Shown in pieces: positions 1 through 5,242 of a stretch of DNA of 5,242 bases. Position numbers and translations under genes: made by a program. The stretch is from NCBI GenBank assembly GCA_018830205.1, contig JAHJSX010000139.1, positions 1 through 5,242 of the forward strand, written 5' to 3'. Each line of letters opens with the position of its first letter. Position 1 is the first letter of the stretch. Under the pieces are notes generated by a model. The model saw only the letters and a list, made by a program, of their open reading frames with translations. It did not search any database and was not told the DNA's origin. Origin of the DNA: an archaeon (GTDB lineage: Archaea; Hydrothermarchaeota; Hydrothermarchaeia; Hydrothermarchaeales; Hydrothermarchaeaceae).

Positions 1-1
1 A

Positions 2-868
2 GACTATTTTGATAAAATCTACGCGTCTGACGGGGCACTGGGCCTTATTGTGGCGGGCCTTAGCAATGGCGAGATAGAAAAGAAAGACTATGGATTTGGA
101 GGCAAATTAAAGGGCAGGGCCGGAATTGCGGGTTTGAGACTCTCAGAGGTTTTCAAGCCAACCAAGGTCACGCTTTCAGAAGAGGAGGCCTCAGGTGATA
201 TCGCGGGACTTACAAAATCGGTCGTTGAGGGTACATATGCAATGAACCCGGCGACATCCAAACTAAGAAGGACCCATATCGAGATGGAGTCGCCGGAAGG
301 CGAGGACATCGGCGACAAGGAAATAAAAGTCAAAGAATATGCAGGATACAAACCCGGAAAGGCCCCAGCTGGCCTGAATAAATGGGAAGAGGTGGAAGGC
401 GAGACCTCCCTTGGAACATTTGTGGACATTGAAAAAGAAGTCGACGTTGAAGAGGTCCTCATATTCATCAAATATTCCAAAGAAGAACTGGAAAAGCTGG
501 CCATCAGTGAAGAGCAATTGTACATAAAGTGGTATGATGACGACCCGGACTCGGATACATACGGCAGGTGGATAACCATCACCGAGGGAAATCCTGAATG
601 GGTAATTTCAATTGCGCTCGACAAGGAAAATGAGGGCGTATGGGTCAGGACAAAGCACTTCTCAGTATATGGAATAGGCGGCAGCGTTTACGGGGTCCAG
701 GGTTCTGTTTATGGTGTTTCTGGGCACGTCATAGGCCCACCGCCAGAGCCGCTCCCTGAAGCAACGGCAGTGACAACCGTCCCAATTGAGCCAATCAAGG
801 AGATAGAGCAGCCCGGTTTCGTAAAGAGAATATTTTTACTTGTTAAGGCAGTAATACTTGGAAGGTGA
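2..868 (+). CDS. Probable cell-surface/secreted protein, 5'-truncated by window edge
   Basis: The frame is open to the left edge. The GTG at 50 is an internal valine codon as far as can be seen, because 16 further sense codons precede it in frame, so the N-terminus and any signal peptide lie outside the window. Counting residues from that GTG, about 120-210 form a domain with a WYDDD motif, several aromatic residues and a closing HFSVYGIGG. This resembles the HFS-(Y/F) end of PGF-pre-PGF and S-layer-associated domains of archaeal surface proteins; this is my recognition of the pattern, not a search result. Three near-perfect seven-residue repeats of the type SVYGxxG follow (about 205-225), then a Pro/Thr/Glu-rich linker (about 228-254) and a short basic-hydrophobic tail beginning PGF and ending in Gly-Arg. 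The protein is very acidic apart from the tail. Its stop codon is embedded in the ribosome binding site of the next gene. It is likely displayed outside the cell; its molecular function is unknown. Confidence 0.75.
   Translation, partial: DYFDKIYASDGALGLIVAGLSNGEIEKKDYGFGGKLKGRAGIAGLRLSEVFKPTKVTLSEEEASGDIAGLTKSVVEGTYAMNPATSKLRRTHIEMESPEGEDIGDKEIKVKEYAGYKPGKAPAGLNKWEEVEGETSLGTFVDIEKEVDVEEVLIFIKYSKEELEKLAISEEQLYIKWYDDDPDSDTYGRWITITEGNPEWVISIALDKENEGVWVRTKHFSVYGIGGSVYGVQGSVYGVSGHVIGPPPEPLPEATAVTTVPIEPIKEIEQPGFVKRIFLLVKAVILGR
683..724 (+). repeat. Tandem 21-nt / seven-residue SVYGxxG repeat inside the surface protein
   Basis: Two in-frame units, 683-703 (SVYGVQG) and 704-724 (SVYGVSG), follow a first unit at 662-682 (SVYGIGG). 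A decayed fourth unit (HVIGPPP) covers 725-745. The units differ mostly at synonymous sites (tat/tac, ggg/ggt) while the protein pattern is kept. This suggests an older duplication held by selection on the protein rather than a recent replication slip. The repeat lies between the globular domain and the Pro-rich linker. Confidence 0.7.
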
Positions 869-869
869 T
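864..869 (+). promoter_or_regulatory. Ribosome binding site overlapping the upstream stop codon
   Basis: GGTGAT matches the archaeal anti-Shine-Dalgarno sequence at the end of 16S rRNA and ends three bases before the ATG at 873. It decides the start of the small secreted protein at 873 rather than at the in-frame TTG at 858. The TGA stop of the upstream gene (866-868) is part of this site, so ribosomes finishing the first gene stop on the initiation signal of the second. Confidence 0.75.
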
Positions 870-872
870 AAA

Positions 873-1373
873 ATGAAATGGGCATTATTTTTAATCTTGA
901 GTTTTAGTCTTTTTGCTGTGCCTGGGGTGTTGGCAGAGGAAGAGCTTCCGCCAGAATTGGCACTTTACGCAGACGGGGGGCTTGACATGGAAACAGCTGC
1001 GATAGTACTGGAAAAGCTTGAAGAAAACAAGGACGCAATTAACGAATATCTTGATAGCTCAGGGATTCCCGGCCCGGTCAAGGGCTTTACGTCCGGAAGA
1101 TACAATGTCCACATCGGGGATGACACCATCGGCGTGGTAATGGAGGGCGGAAATCTTGAGGAAGTCGCCGAGGGTGGCATTTTGAACCCGACAACCGACA
1201 TTTACGCTGATGAGGAGGTTATAGAAAAAATCGTAAACTCTGGGGACCCCCTCGAAGCCATTCTCGAAGCCAAAAAAACCGGTGAGCTGACAAAGGAAGA
1301 CCACGGTCTTGTGCCAAAGATAAAAGGGTTCTTCATGGACATAACGCTCAAGATTCTTGACCTAGTGAGCTAA
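873..1373 (+). CDS. Small secreted protein with possible SCP2-like fold, 166 aa
   Basis: The ATG at 873 is preferred because GGTGAT lies just upstream and because translation from it gives a clear signal peptide: Met-Lys, a hydrophobic core (residues 3-17) and a VLA-Glu cleavage context after residue 21. The mature part has a helical, acidic N-terminal half (about 22-62) and a Gly-rich strand region with RYNVHIGDDTIGVV (about 76-89). It then has NPTTDIYADEEVIEKIV (about 105-121) with SGDPLEAILEAKKTGELT (about 123-140), and ends in an amphipathic basic tail (VPKIKGFFMDITLKIL, about 147-162). The order 'dP..-i-x-sdee.i..i..-gDPlea....GkI' recalls the C-terminal half of sterol-carrier-protein-2 domains and a group of small archaeal exported proteins usually annotated hypothetical. 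This is inference from pattern memory. A role in binding lipid or a hydrophobic ligand outside the membrane is possible but unproven. The gene sits between a surface protein and guaAA with no intergenic space. Confidence 0.8.
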   Translation: MKWALFLILSFSLFAVPGVLAEEELPPELALYADGGLDMETAAIVLEKLEENKDAINEYLDSSGIPGPVKGFTSGRYNVHIGDDTIGVVMEGGNLEEVAEGGILNPTTDIYADEEVIEKIVNSGDPLEAILEAKKTGELTKEDHGLVPKIKGFFMDITLKILDLVS

Positions 1374-1940
1374 ATGAAAATCCTGGTGATTGCAAACCGG
1401 GGCCAGTACAACCACCGCATATACCGGACCCTGAAATACCTCGGGGCTGATGCAAAGCTTGTTCAAAACACAATATCGGTGGGTGAGGTAGAAGCCGAGG
1501 TGCCAGACGGCATCGTGGTCGGCGGAGGGCCGTTTCTAGATGAAATTGGAAACTCAGCGGAAATTATAGAGCGATTCTACAAAGAGATGCCCATCCTTGG
1601 AATATGCCTCGGCCAGCAGCTCATTGCGAAACAGTTCGGGGGAGAGGTAAGGACCGCGGAAGTCGGGGAATACGCTAATTGTGAAATCATGGTCGATGAT
1701 GAAGACGCTCTCCTAAAAGGTGTTGGCCCAAAATTCGATGCATGGGTCTCCCACAAGGACGAGGTATCAAAGATTCCCAATGAGTTTGTCAAACTTGCCC
1801 ATTCCGCAACCTGCGAATTTGAATCTGTCGCCCACAAAAAGTTCCCGCTTTACGGCGTCCAGTTCCATCCAGAGGTCGAGCATACGCCCAAGGGACCTGA
1901 TATTTTCAAAAACTTCCTTGGGACTGTTAAAACTGCTTGA
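1374..1940 (+). CDS. guaAA: GMP synthase (glutamine-hydrolysing) subunit A, glutaminase
   Basis: This is a class I glutamine amidotransferase of 188 aa, the usual length of the stand-alone archaeal GMP synthase subunit A. It hydrolyses glutamine and passes ammonia to the separate ATP-pyrophosphatase subunit (GuaAB), which converts XMP to GMP in the cytoplasm. Visible signatures are the N-terminal strand MKILVIANRGQ, the VVGGGP oxyanion-strand region (about 48-53), the nucleophile elbow GICLGQQ with Cys78, WVSHKDEV (about 124-131) and the catalytic FHPEVEHT with His165 and Glu167. The triad is complete. The ATG directly follows the stop codon of the upstream gene; only a weak GTGAG (1365-1369) precedes it, so translation may depend on coupling. 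The 3' end overlaps the convergent pyrI gene by 14 bp. The partner subunit is not in the window, which is normal for archaea, where the two halves are often unlinked. Confidence 0.95.
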   Translation: MKILVIANRGQYNHRIYRTLKYLGADAKLVQNTISVGEVEAEVPDGIVVGGGPFLDEIGNSAEIIERFYKEMPILGICLGQQLIAKQFGGEVRTAEVGEYANCEIMVDDEDALLKGVGPKFDAWVSHKDEVSKIPNEFVKLAHSATCEFESVAHKKFPLYGVQFHPEVEHTPKGPDIFKNFLGTVKTA

Positions 1941-2385
1941 TGATTTCACGCTCGCTCATGGTGCGCTCGCAAAAGGAGCACCGAAGTTTTAGTGGGCTGA
2001 TTTCCTCGACCGCAAACAGGGTTTTCGTGGCCTCAAAGTTCGTGATGCAGTTGGGGTTGTCGCATTTCAGGACCCCCTCCACTGTTTTTGGGAGTGAGAC
2101 GTCTTTTTTTTCCTTTACTTCAAAGTCCCTGATTATGTTTATGCTTGAGTTGGGGGATATCAGTGAGATTTTATCGACTTCGACGGCTTTTAGCTCTCGT
2201 CCTTCTATTTTTACTATGTCCTTTGTGCCCATCTTCTTTGAAGGCACGTTCATGGCGACAGTGAGAACTGCCTTTGGGTATTCCTTGTGAACCCCTATTA
2301 TCTGCAGCACATTAAGCGCCTGGCCGCCTGTTATGTGGTCAATGACCGTGCCGTTTTCAATACGCTTTACCTTTACGCCTTTCAT
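1927..2385 (-). CDS. pyrI: Aspartate carbamoyltransferase regulatory subunit
   Basis: The protein has 152 aa, the normal length for PyrI. It binds the allosteric nucleotides (CTP, UTP, ATP) and bridges catalytic trimers in the aspartate carbamoyltransferase holoenzyme. The N-terminal nucleotide-binding domain starts with VKRIENGTVIDHI (about 5-17) and contains the expected ALNVLQIIG region (about 23-31) and NIIRDFEV (about 83-90). The C-terminal zinc domain has the four-cysteine pattern C-x4-C (Cys108, Cys113) and C-x2-C (Cys136, Cys139), so the zinc site needed for contact with PyrB is intact. The ATG overlaps the pyrB stop codon by one base (TGATG), and no good Shine-Dalgarno sequence is seen (upstream is GGGGGCGC), which points to termination-reinitiation coupling with pyrB and balanced subunit supply. 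The stop codon lies within the end of guaAA on the opposite strand. Confidence 0.97.
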   Translation of the reverse strand: MKGVKVKRIENGTVIDHITGGQALNVLQIIGVHKEYPKAVLTVAMNVPSKKMGTKDIVKIEGRELKAVEVDKISLISPNSSINIIRDFEVKEKKDVSLPKTVEGVLKCDNPNCITNFEATKTLFAVEEISPLKLRCSFCERTMSEREIIKQF

Positions 2386-3299
2386 CAGTCAAGCGCCCCC
2401 ATGACAAGGCCCAAAAGGGCCATCCTTACAGGAAGCCCATAATGCACCTGCTTGAAGTATCTTGCATGTTTTGTAGCGTCGACTTCCGGCGCTATTTCAT
2501 CGACCCGCGGGAGCGGGTGAAGGATTATCGAGTTCTTTTTCGCAGACTCCAGGGTCTTTAGGGTAATCTTGTATGCCCCCTTTACCTTTTCGTATTCTTC
2601 CGGGTCCGGGAACCTCTCCTTCTGTATCCTTGTGACATACAGCACGTCAAGGCCCGGGATTGAGCCCTCCAGGTCGTTTGTTTCCTCTATTTTTGTGTTG
2701 AATTTTGCGAGGTCTGTTATGACTTCCTCTGGCATCTCGAGGCCCTTTGGGGATATGAAGGTCATCTTTGCGCCAAACATCGAGAGTGCATAGGCAAGTG
2801 AATGGGCTGTGCGCCCATATTTTAAATCCCCGATTAAGGCGATATTTTTCTTGAGGGCGCCTGTTTCCCGTTTGATGGTGTAGAGGTCAAGAAGCGTCTG
2901 TGTCGGGTGCTGGTTTGAGCCGTCGCCAGCATTTATCACAGGGACGCTTGCTACATTGGCTGCAAGCCTTGCCGAACCCTCCTGCGGGTGCCGGATTACA
3001 ATTGCGTCCGCGTAGCTTTCCACTGTTCTTATAGTGTCCTTGAGGCTTTCCCCCTTGGATGTGGATGTCGTGCCAGATTCTGAGAAGCCGATTGAGCTGC
3101 CCCCCATTCTCCCCATAGCAGTCTCGAACGAAAGCCTGGTCCTGGTACTTGGCTCAAAAAACAGGGTTGCCAGTATTTTCCCGTCCAGGTATTTGTTTTT
3201 TCGGGCCCCATGCTTTTCCATGTCTTCTGAAACTTTAAGAATGTGATTTATTTTGGACTTGCTCAGGTCTCTTATGGAGATGATATCATGCAGCTCCAT
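2385..3299 (-). CDS. pyrB: Aspartate carbamoyltransferase catalytic subunit
   Basis: The protein has 304 aa, typical for PyrB. It condenses carbamoyl phosphate with L-aspartate to N-carbamoyl-aspartate, the committed step of de novo pyrimidine synthesis. The carbamoyl-phosphate loop FFEPSTRTR (about 47-55, STRTR 51-55) and the mobile loop TSTSKGESLKDT (about 78-89, Lys82) are present. So are the HPTQ motif (131-134), the aspartate-site region with TRIQKERF (about 223-230) and HPLPRVDEI (261-269). All expected catalytic elements are visible and the gene looks intact. The start at 3299 is supported by a GGTGA ribosome binding site (3307-3303) that includes the stop codon of minD; only three bases separate the genes. 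It overlaps pyrI downstream by one base. The presence of pyrI directly after it indicates the regulated, dodecameric class of the enzyme (established for this gene pair; not shown by the sequence itself). Confidence 0.98.
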   Translation of the reverse strand: MELHDIISIRDLSKSKINHILKVSEDMEKHGARKNKYLDGKILATLFFEPSTRTRLSFETAMGRMGGSSIGFSESGTTSTSKGESLKDTIRTVESYADAIVIRHPQEGSARLAANVASVPVINAGDGSNQHPTQTLLDLYTIKRETGALKKNIALIGDLKYGRTAHSLAYALSMFGAKMTFISPKGLEMPEEVITDLAKFNTKIEETNDLEGSIPGLDVLYVTRIQKERFPDPEEYEKVKGAYKITLKTLESAKKNSIILHPLPRVDEIAPEVDATKHARYFKQVHYGLPVRMALLGLVMGALD

Positions 3300-3302
3300 A
3301 AC

Positions 3303-3307
3303 TCACC
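3303..3307 (-). promoter_or_regulatory. pyrB ribosome binding site overlapping the minD stop codon
   Basis: Read on the minus strand, GGTGA lies three bases before the pyrB ATG and its last three bases are the TGA of minD. The last codons of minD (Gly-Arg-stop) therefore also form the initiation signal of pyrB, and translation of the two is probably coupled. Confidence 0.7.
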
Positions 3308-4103
3308 TTCCAAAAAGCCCTTTAAGTCTGTCAATGATGCCTTCCCCTTGCGGCTCTTGCGGTGCAGGACCTATTTCAATTTCCTCGTCACTCCCTTCTT
3401 CGCCCACAAGCTCCAGTGCAAGTTTTCTTATTACATGGACCGAACGTGCGTTCGGGTTTTGCAGTATCACAGGCTTTCCTGCTGAAAGGCTCATTTTTAT
3501 TTCAGGATCCTCTGGTATCACTGATACCACTTTCGTTTCAAGTATTGTTTCCACCTCGCCTACCGCCAGGTCAGTCCTGTCAAAAAGCGCCCTGTTAATC
3601 ACCACTCCAAGTATGTTTGCACCGAGCTTTTTGGCGACTATCTTCGTTTTTAAAACGTCCGACATTGCAGATATCTCAGGAGTCGTGACAAGCAGAAGCT
3701 CTTCGCCAACTGACATCGATACAACAACAGGCCGCCCTATGCCGCTTGGAACGTCTATAATCAGGATTTCGCACATCTGCCGCAGGGCCTCAAGGACATC
3801 GCCCAGCCGATCGTACTCAATTTTGCGAAGGCCGTCAATGCTCATGCCTGCAGGCACGACCCTTACGCCCCCCGGCCCGGCATAAATTGCATCCTTTATG
3901 TCTGCCTCCCCTGCAAGCACGGTTTGGAGTGTGGTCTTCATGCCCTCAAGGCCAAGGTGAAGCTCAAGATTTGCCATCTCGATGTCTGCATCGAGTATTA
4001 TAACGTCTTTTCCAAGCTGGGCCAGGGCAATTCCAAGATTTGCAGAAATAGTTGTCTTTCCTGTCCCCCCTTTGCCTGACGCTATTGTTATGGATATGCC
4101 CAT
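3303..4103 (-). CDS. minD: MinD/ParA-family ATPase, archaeal type, with membrane-targeting helix
   Basis: The protein has 266 aa, the usual length for archaeal MinD. The deviant Walker A motif GKGGTGKTT (10-18) carries the signature Lys11 needed for ATP-dependent dimerisation. Switch I is DADIEMANLELHLG (38-51) and the Walker B/switch II strand is LIIDVPSGIG (114-123). After an acidic, Pro-rich linker the protein ends in GIIDRLKGLFGR, a basic amphipathic helix like the membrane-targeting sequence at the end of bacterial MinD. It therefore probably cycles between cytoplasm and membrane according to nucleotide state. Archaeal MinD homologues have been linked to positioning of cell structures rather than to a MinCDE oscillator; no minC or minE is seen here. 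The start at 4103 is supported by AGGTGG (4114-4109) five bases upstream. It lies 53 bp downstream of ileS and three bases before pyrB. Which archaeal MinD paralogue it is, and its exact cargo, cannot be told. Confidence 0.93.
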   Translation of the reverse strand: MGISITIASGKGGTGKTTISANLGIALAQLGKDVIILDADIEMANLELHLGLEGMKTTLQTVLAGEADIKDAIYAGPGGVRVVPAGMSIDGLRKIEYDRLGDVLEALRQMCEILIIDVPSGIGRPVVVSMSVGEELLLVTTPEISAMSDVLKTKIVAKKLGANILGVVINRALFDRTDLAVGEVETILETKVVSVIPEDPEIKMSLSAGKPVILQNPNARSVHVIRKLALELVGEEGSDEEIEIGPAPQEPQGEGIIDRLKGLFGR

Positions 4104-4108
4104 TCACT

Positions 4109-4115
4109 CCACCTA
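4109..4115 (-). promoter_or_regulatory. minD ribosome binding site
   Basis: The minus strand reads TAGGTGG followed by AGTGA and the ATG at 4103. AGGTGG is a good Shine-Dalgarno match with a five-base spacer and supports this start. Confidence 0.7.
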
Positions 4116-4134
4116 AAACAATCCTTTGGTGCCG

Positions 4135-4150
4135 TTATTTATATTTCTTT
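4135..4150 (-). promoter_or_regulatory. Candidate archaeal TATA-box promoter for minD-pyrB-pyrI
   Basis: The minus strand of the 53-bp ileS-minD gap contains TATAAATA (4143-4136) preceded by the purine-rich AAAGAAA, which could serve as a TFB recognition element. Initiation about 25 bases downstream would fall near 4113-4116, giving a very short leader that just includes or borders the AGGTGG site. This is the only AT-rich non-coding gap in the window. Alternatively the three genes may be read through from ileS and the AT-rich tract may be chance. Confidence 0.45.
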
Positions 4151-4156
4151 TTGTTA

Positions 4157-5242
4157 TTAAAGGTTTGATATTGATATCACGAATGTGTTTTTGTCGATGT
4201 CCCATTCCTTTTGCGCACCCCTGTGCGCGAGCTTCTCGCCCATGTTCAATGTCTTTGCCCTGGTCTCGGTGGATATGTAATCTCGCTCCTTTTCAAGGAG
4301 GGCCGCAATCTCGCCATTTACCTCGACGTTTGCCTCAATGAAGGCCTCGATGTCAAGGTTTTCGCCCTTTCTCATCTGCTGGATTCGCCTTACTACCTCC
4401 CTTGCATAGCCAAGGGAGCGTATTTCATCTGTTTTTTCTGTATTCAGCGCGACCGTGCCGTACTCGAATTCGACGCTTGAGAATTCAGTCGGTATCTCCC
4501 AGCCGGGCTTTCTTACCACAAAATCCTGTGTGGTGGTGGCAGAAAGCGTTATTACCTTTAATTCCTCCATCGCCTTCGCGTATTCTTTCTCTTTTGGGAT
4601 GAAATTGCTTTGAAGGACCGGCCATCTCCTCTTGTAGCCTGACTTTTCCCTTGCTGCGGATTCGGCCTCCACGTATTTTCTCTGGAGGTCCATGTTTTTC
4701 TCAAGGGTTTTGTCTATTACGACTTCGTCGTATTTTATCCAATCTTCAAAATGCACGCTTTCCTCTTCTCCTTCAAGGTTCCTGTACATCTCCTCTGTTA
4801 TGTGGGGTGCAATCGGGGCCATGGTTCTGGTGAGTTTCACCAGCACTTCGTAAAGCGTCGCATATGCCGAAATCTTCGCGGGGTCGTCGCGCTCAACCCA
4901 AGTCCTTTTGCGGATGAGCGGTATGTACCACCTGCTCAAATCCTCGACTATGAAATCTCGAAGGGCGCGCGTGGCCATGTGCATGTTGAATTCATCGAAT
5001 CCATCCGTCACTTCCTTTATCGTGGAATTTAATCGCGAAAGAATCCATCTGTCCTCGATTTTATACTCTGGCGCCTTGTGCGCTTTAGGGTCGAAGTCAT
5101 CGATGCTCATATACGTCGTTGCGAATACGTATGTATTCCACAGGATGTTGAACACCTTGCCTATGACCTTGACCTCCTCCCAGTTGAAGCTTAAGTCGTC
5201 CCATGGCTTGTTTGCCCACAGCACATAGAACCGCAGGACCTC
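4157..5242 (-). CDS. ileS: Isoleucyl-tRNA synthetase, C-terminal part (5' end outside window)
   Basis: The frame continues through the right edge; the GTG at 5224 is an internal valine (the peptide reads EVLRFYVLWANKPWDD across it). The 361 visible residues are roughly the last third of a class I synthetase that is usually about 1,050 aa in archaea. They start just after the expected position of the KMSKS loop. Next comes the helical anticodon-binding domain (about 60-165 in the window peptide), with DRWILSRLNS, WYIPLIRKRTW and MAPIAPHITEEMY. The C-terminal domain has KRRWPVLQ (about 204-211), AREVVRRIQQMRKGENLDIE (about 280-299) and a final EWDIDKNTFVISI. The RWP and REVVRRIQ.MRK motifs favour IleS over ValS or LeuS. 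The catalytic HIGH and KMSKS motifs and the editing domain cannot be checked. The gene ends with tandem stops TAATAA, without an obvious hairpin or long U-tract after it. Confidence 0.95.
   Translation of the reverse strand, partial: EVLRFYVLWANKPWDDLSFNWEEVKVIGKVFNILWNTYVFATTYMSIDDFDPKAHKAPEYKIEDRWILSRLNSTIKEVTDGFDEFNMHMATRALRDFIVEDLSRWYIPLIRKRTWVERDDPAKISAYATLYEVLVKLTRTMAPIAPHITEEMYRNLEGEEESVHFEDWIKYDEVVIDKTLEKNMDLQRKYVEAESAAREKSGYKRRWPVLQSNFIPKEKEYAKAMEELKVITLSATTTQDFVVRKPGWEIPTEFSSVEFEYGTVALNTEKTDEIRSLGYAREVVRRIQQMRKGENLDIEAFIEANVEVNGEIAALLEKERDYISTETRAKTLNMGEKLAHRGAQKEWDIDKNTFVISISNL

Noticed and set aside
50..52. GTG at 50 as the start of the surface protein
   Set aside because: The reading frame is open to the window edge and no ribosome binding site precedes it. 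A surface protein would be expected to begin with a signal peptide, which is not seen there.
88..624. Open frame (178 aa) on the minus strand opposite the surface protein
   Set aside because: It is Ser-rich and low-complexity, the mirror of an acidic coding sequence on the plus strand, with no recognisable motif. The plus-strand frame has continuous coding character.
858..872. TTG start at 858 for the small secreted protein
   Set aside because: It would add MEGDK in front of the signal peptide and place the start upstream of the GGTGAT ribosome binding site. The ATG at 873 fits both signals better.
3253..3885. Long open frame (210 aa) on the plus strand opposite minD
   Set aside because: It lies wholly antisense to the well-supported minD and the start of pyrB. 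It is Ser/Pro/Thr-rich without domain motifs and has no ribosome binding site, as expected for a shadow frame.
4104..4156. Riboswitch, attenuator or small RNA in the ileS-minD gap
   Set aside because: The 53 bp are too short for a known riboswitch and show no clear hairpin. A TATA-like box and a ribosome binding site explain the content.
5222..5224. GTG at 5224 (-) as the start of a 355-aa protein
   Set aside because: The codons upstream (EVLRFY) continue the conserved isoleucyl-tRNA synthetase sequence, so this is an internal valine of a gene cut by the edge.

Overview
This window looks like a chromosomal segment from an archaeon. Three things point that way: the GMP synthase glutaminase domain is a separate small protein, aspartate carbamoyltransferase is encoded as a pyrB-pyrI pair next to an archaeal-type MinD ATPase, and the ribosome binding sites (GGTGA, AGGTGG) and one TATA-like box are of archaeal type. 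The phylum cannot be fixed from sequence alone. Small secreted proteins of the kind seen at the left are, as far as I recall, frequent in DPANN/Altiarchaeota-like and some euryarchaeal genomes, but this is only an impression.

Layout. The left part (1-1940) is a tightly packed plus-strand cluster. It holds the 3' part of a probable cell-surface protein, a small secreted protein that may have an SCP2-like lipid-binding fold, and guaAA (GMP synthase subunit A). The right part (1927-5242) is all minus-strand and reads from right to left: the C-terminal third of isoleucyl-tRNA synthetase (cut by the window edge), a 53-bp gap with a TATA-like promoter, minD, pyrB and pyrI. The two groups converge and overlap tail to tail by 14 bp (1927-1940), so no dedicated terminator region separates them.

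How the genes work together. PyrB and PyrI form the allosteric aspartate carbamoyltransferase, the committed step of pyrimidine synthesis. GuaAA supplies ammonia to the GMP synthase ATPase subunit, which is not in this window. IleS charges tRNA-Ile. MinD is a membrane-associated ParA/MinD-family ATPase whose C-terminal amphipathic helix is intact. Its stop codon lies inside the ribosome binding site of pyrB, which suggests translational coupling. The same nine-base stop/ribosome-binding-site module (GGAAGGTGA, encoding Gly-Arg-stop) joins the first two plus-strand genes.

Coding density is almost complete: no stretch above 60 bp lacks a gene. I see no tRNA or rRNA gene, CRISPR array, insertion sequence or defence system. 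The least ordinary content is the secreted pair upstream of guaAA, the reused Gly-Arg-stop junction and the minD-pyrBI linkage.
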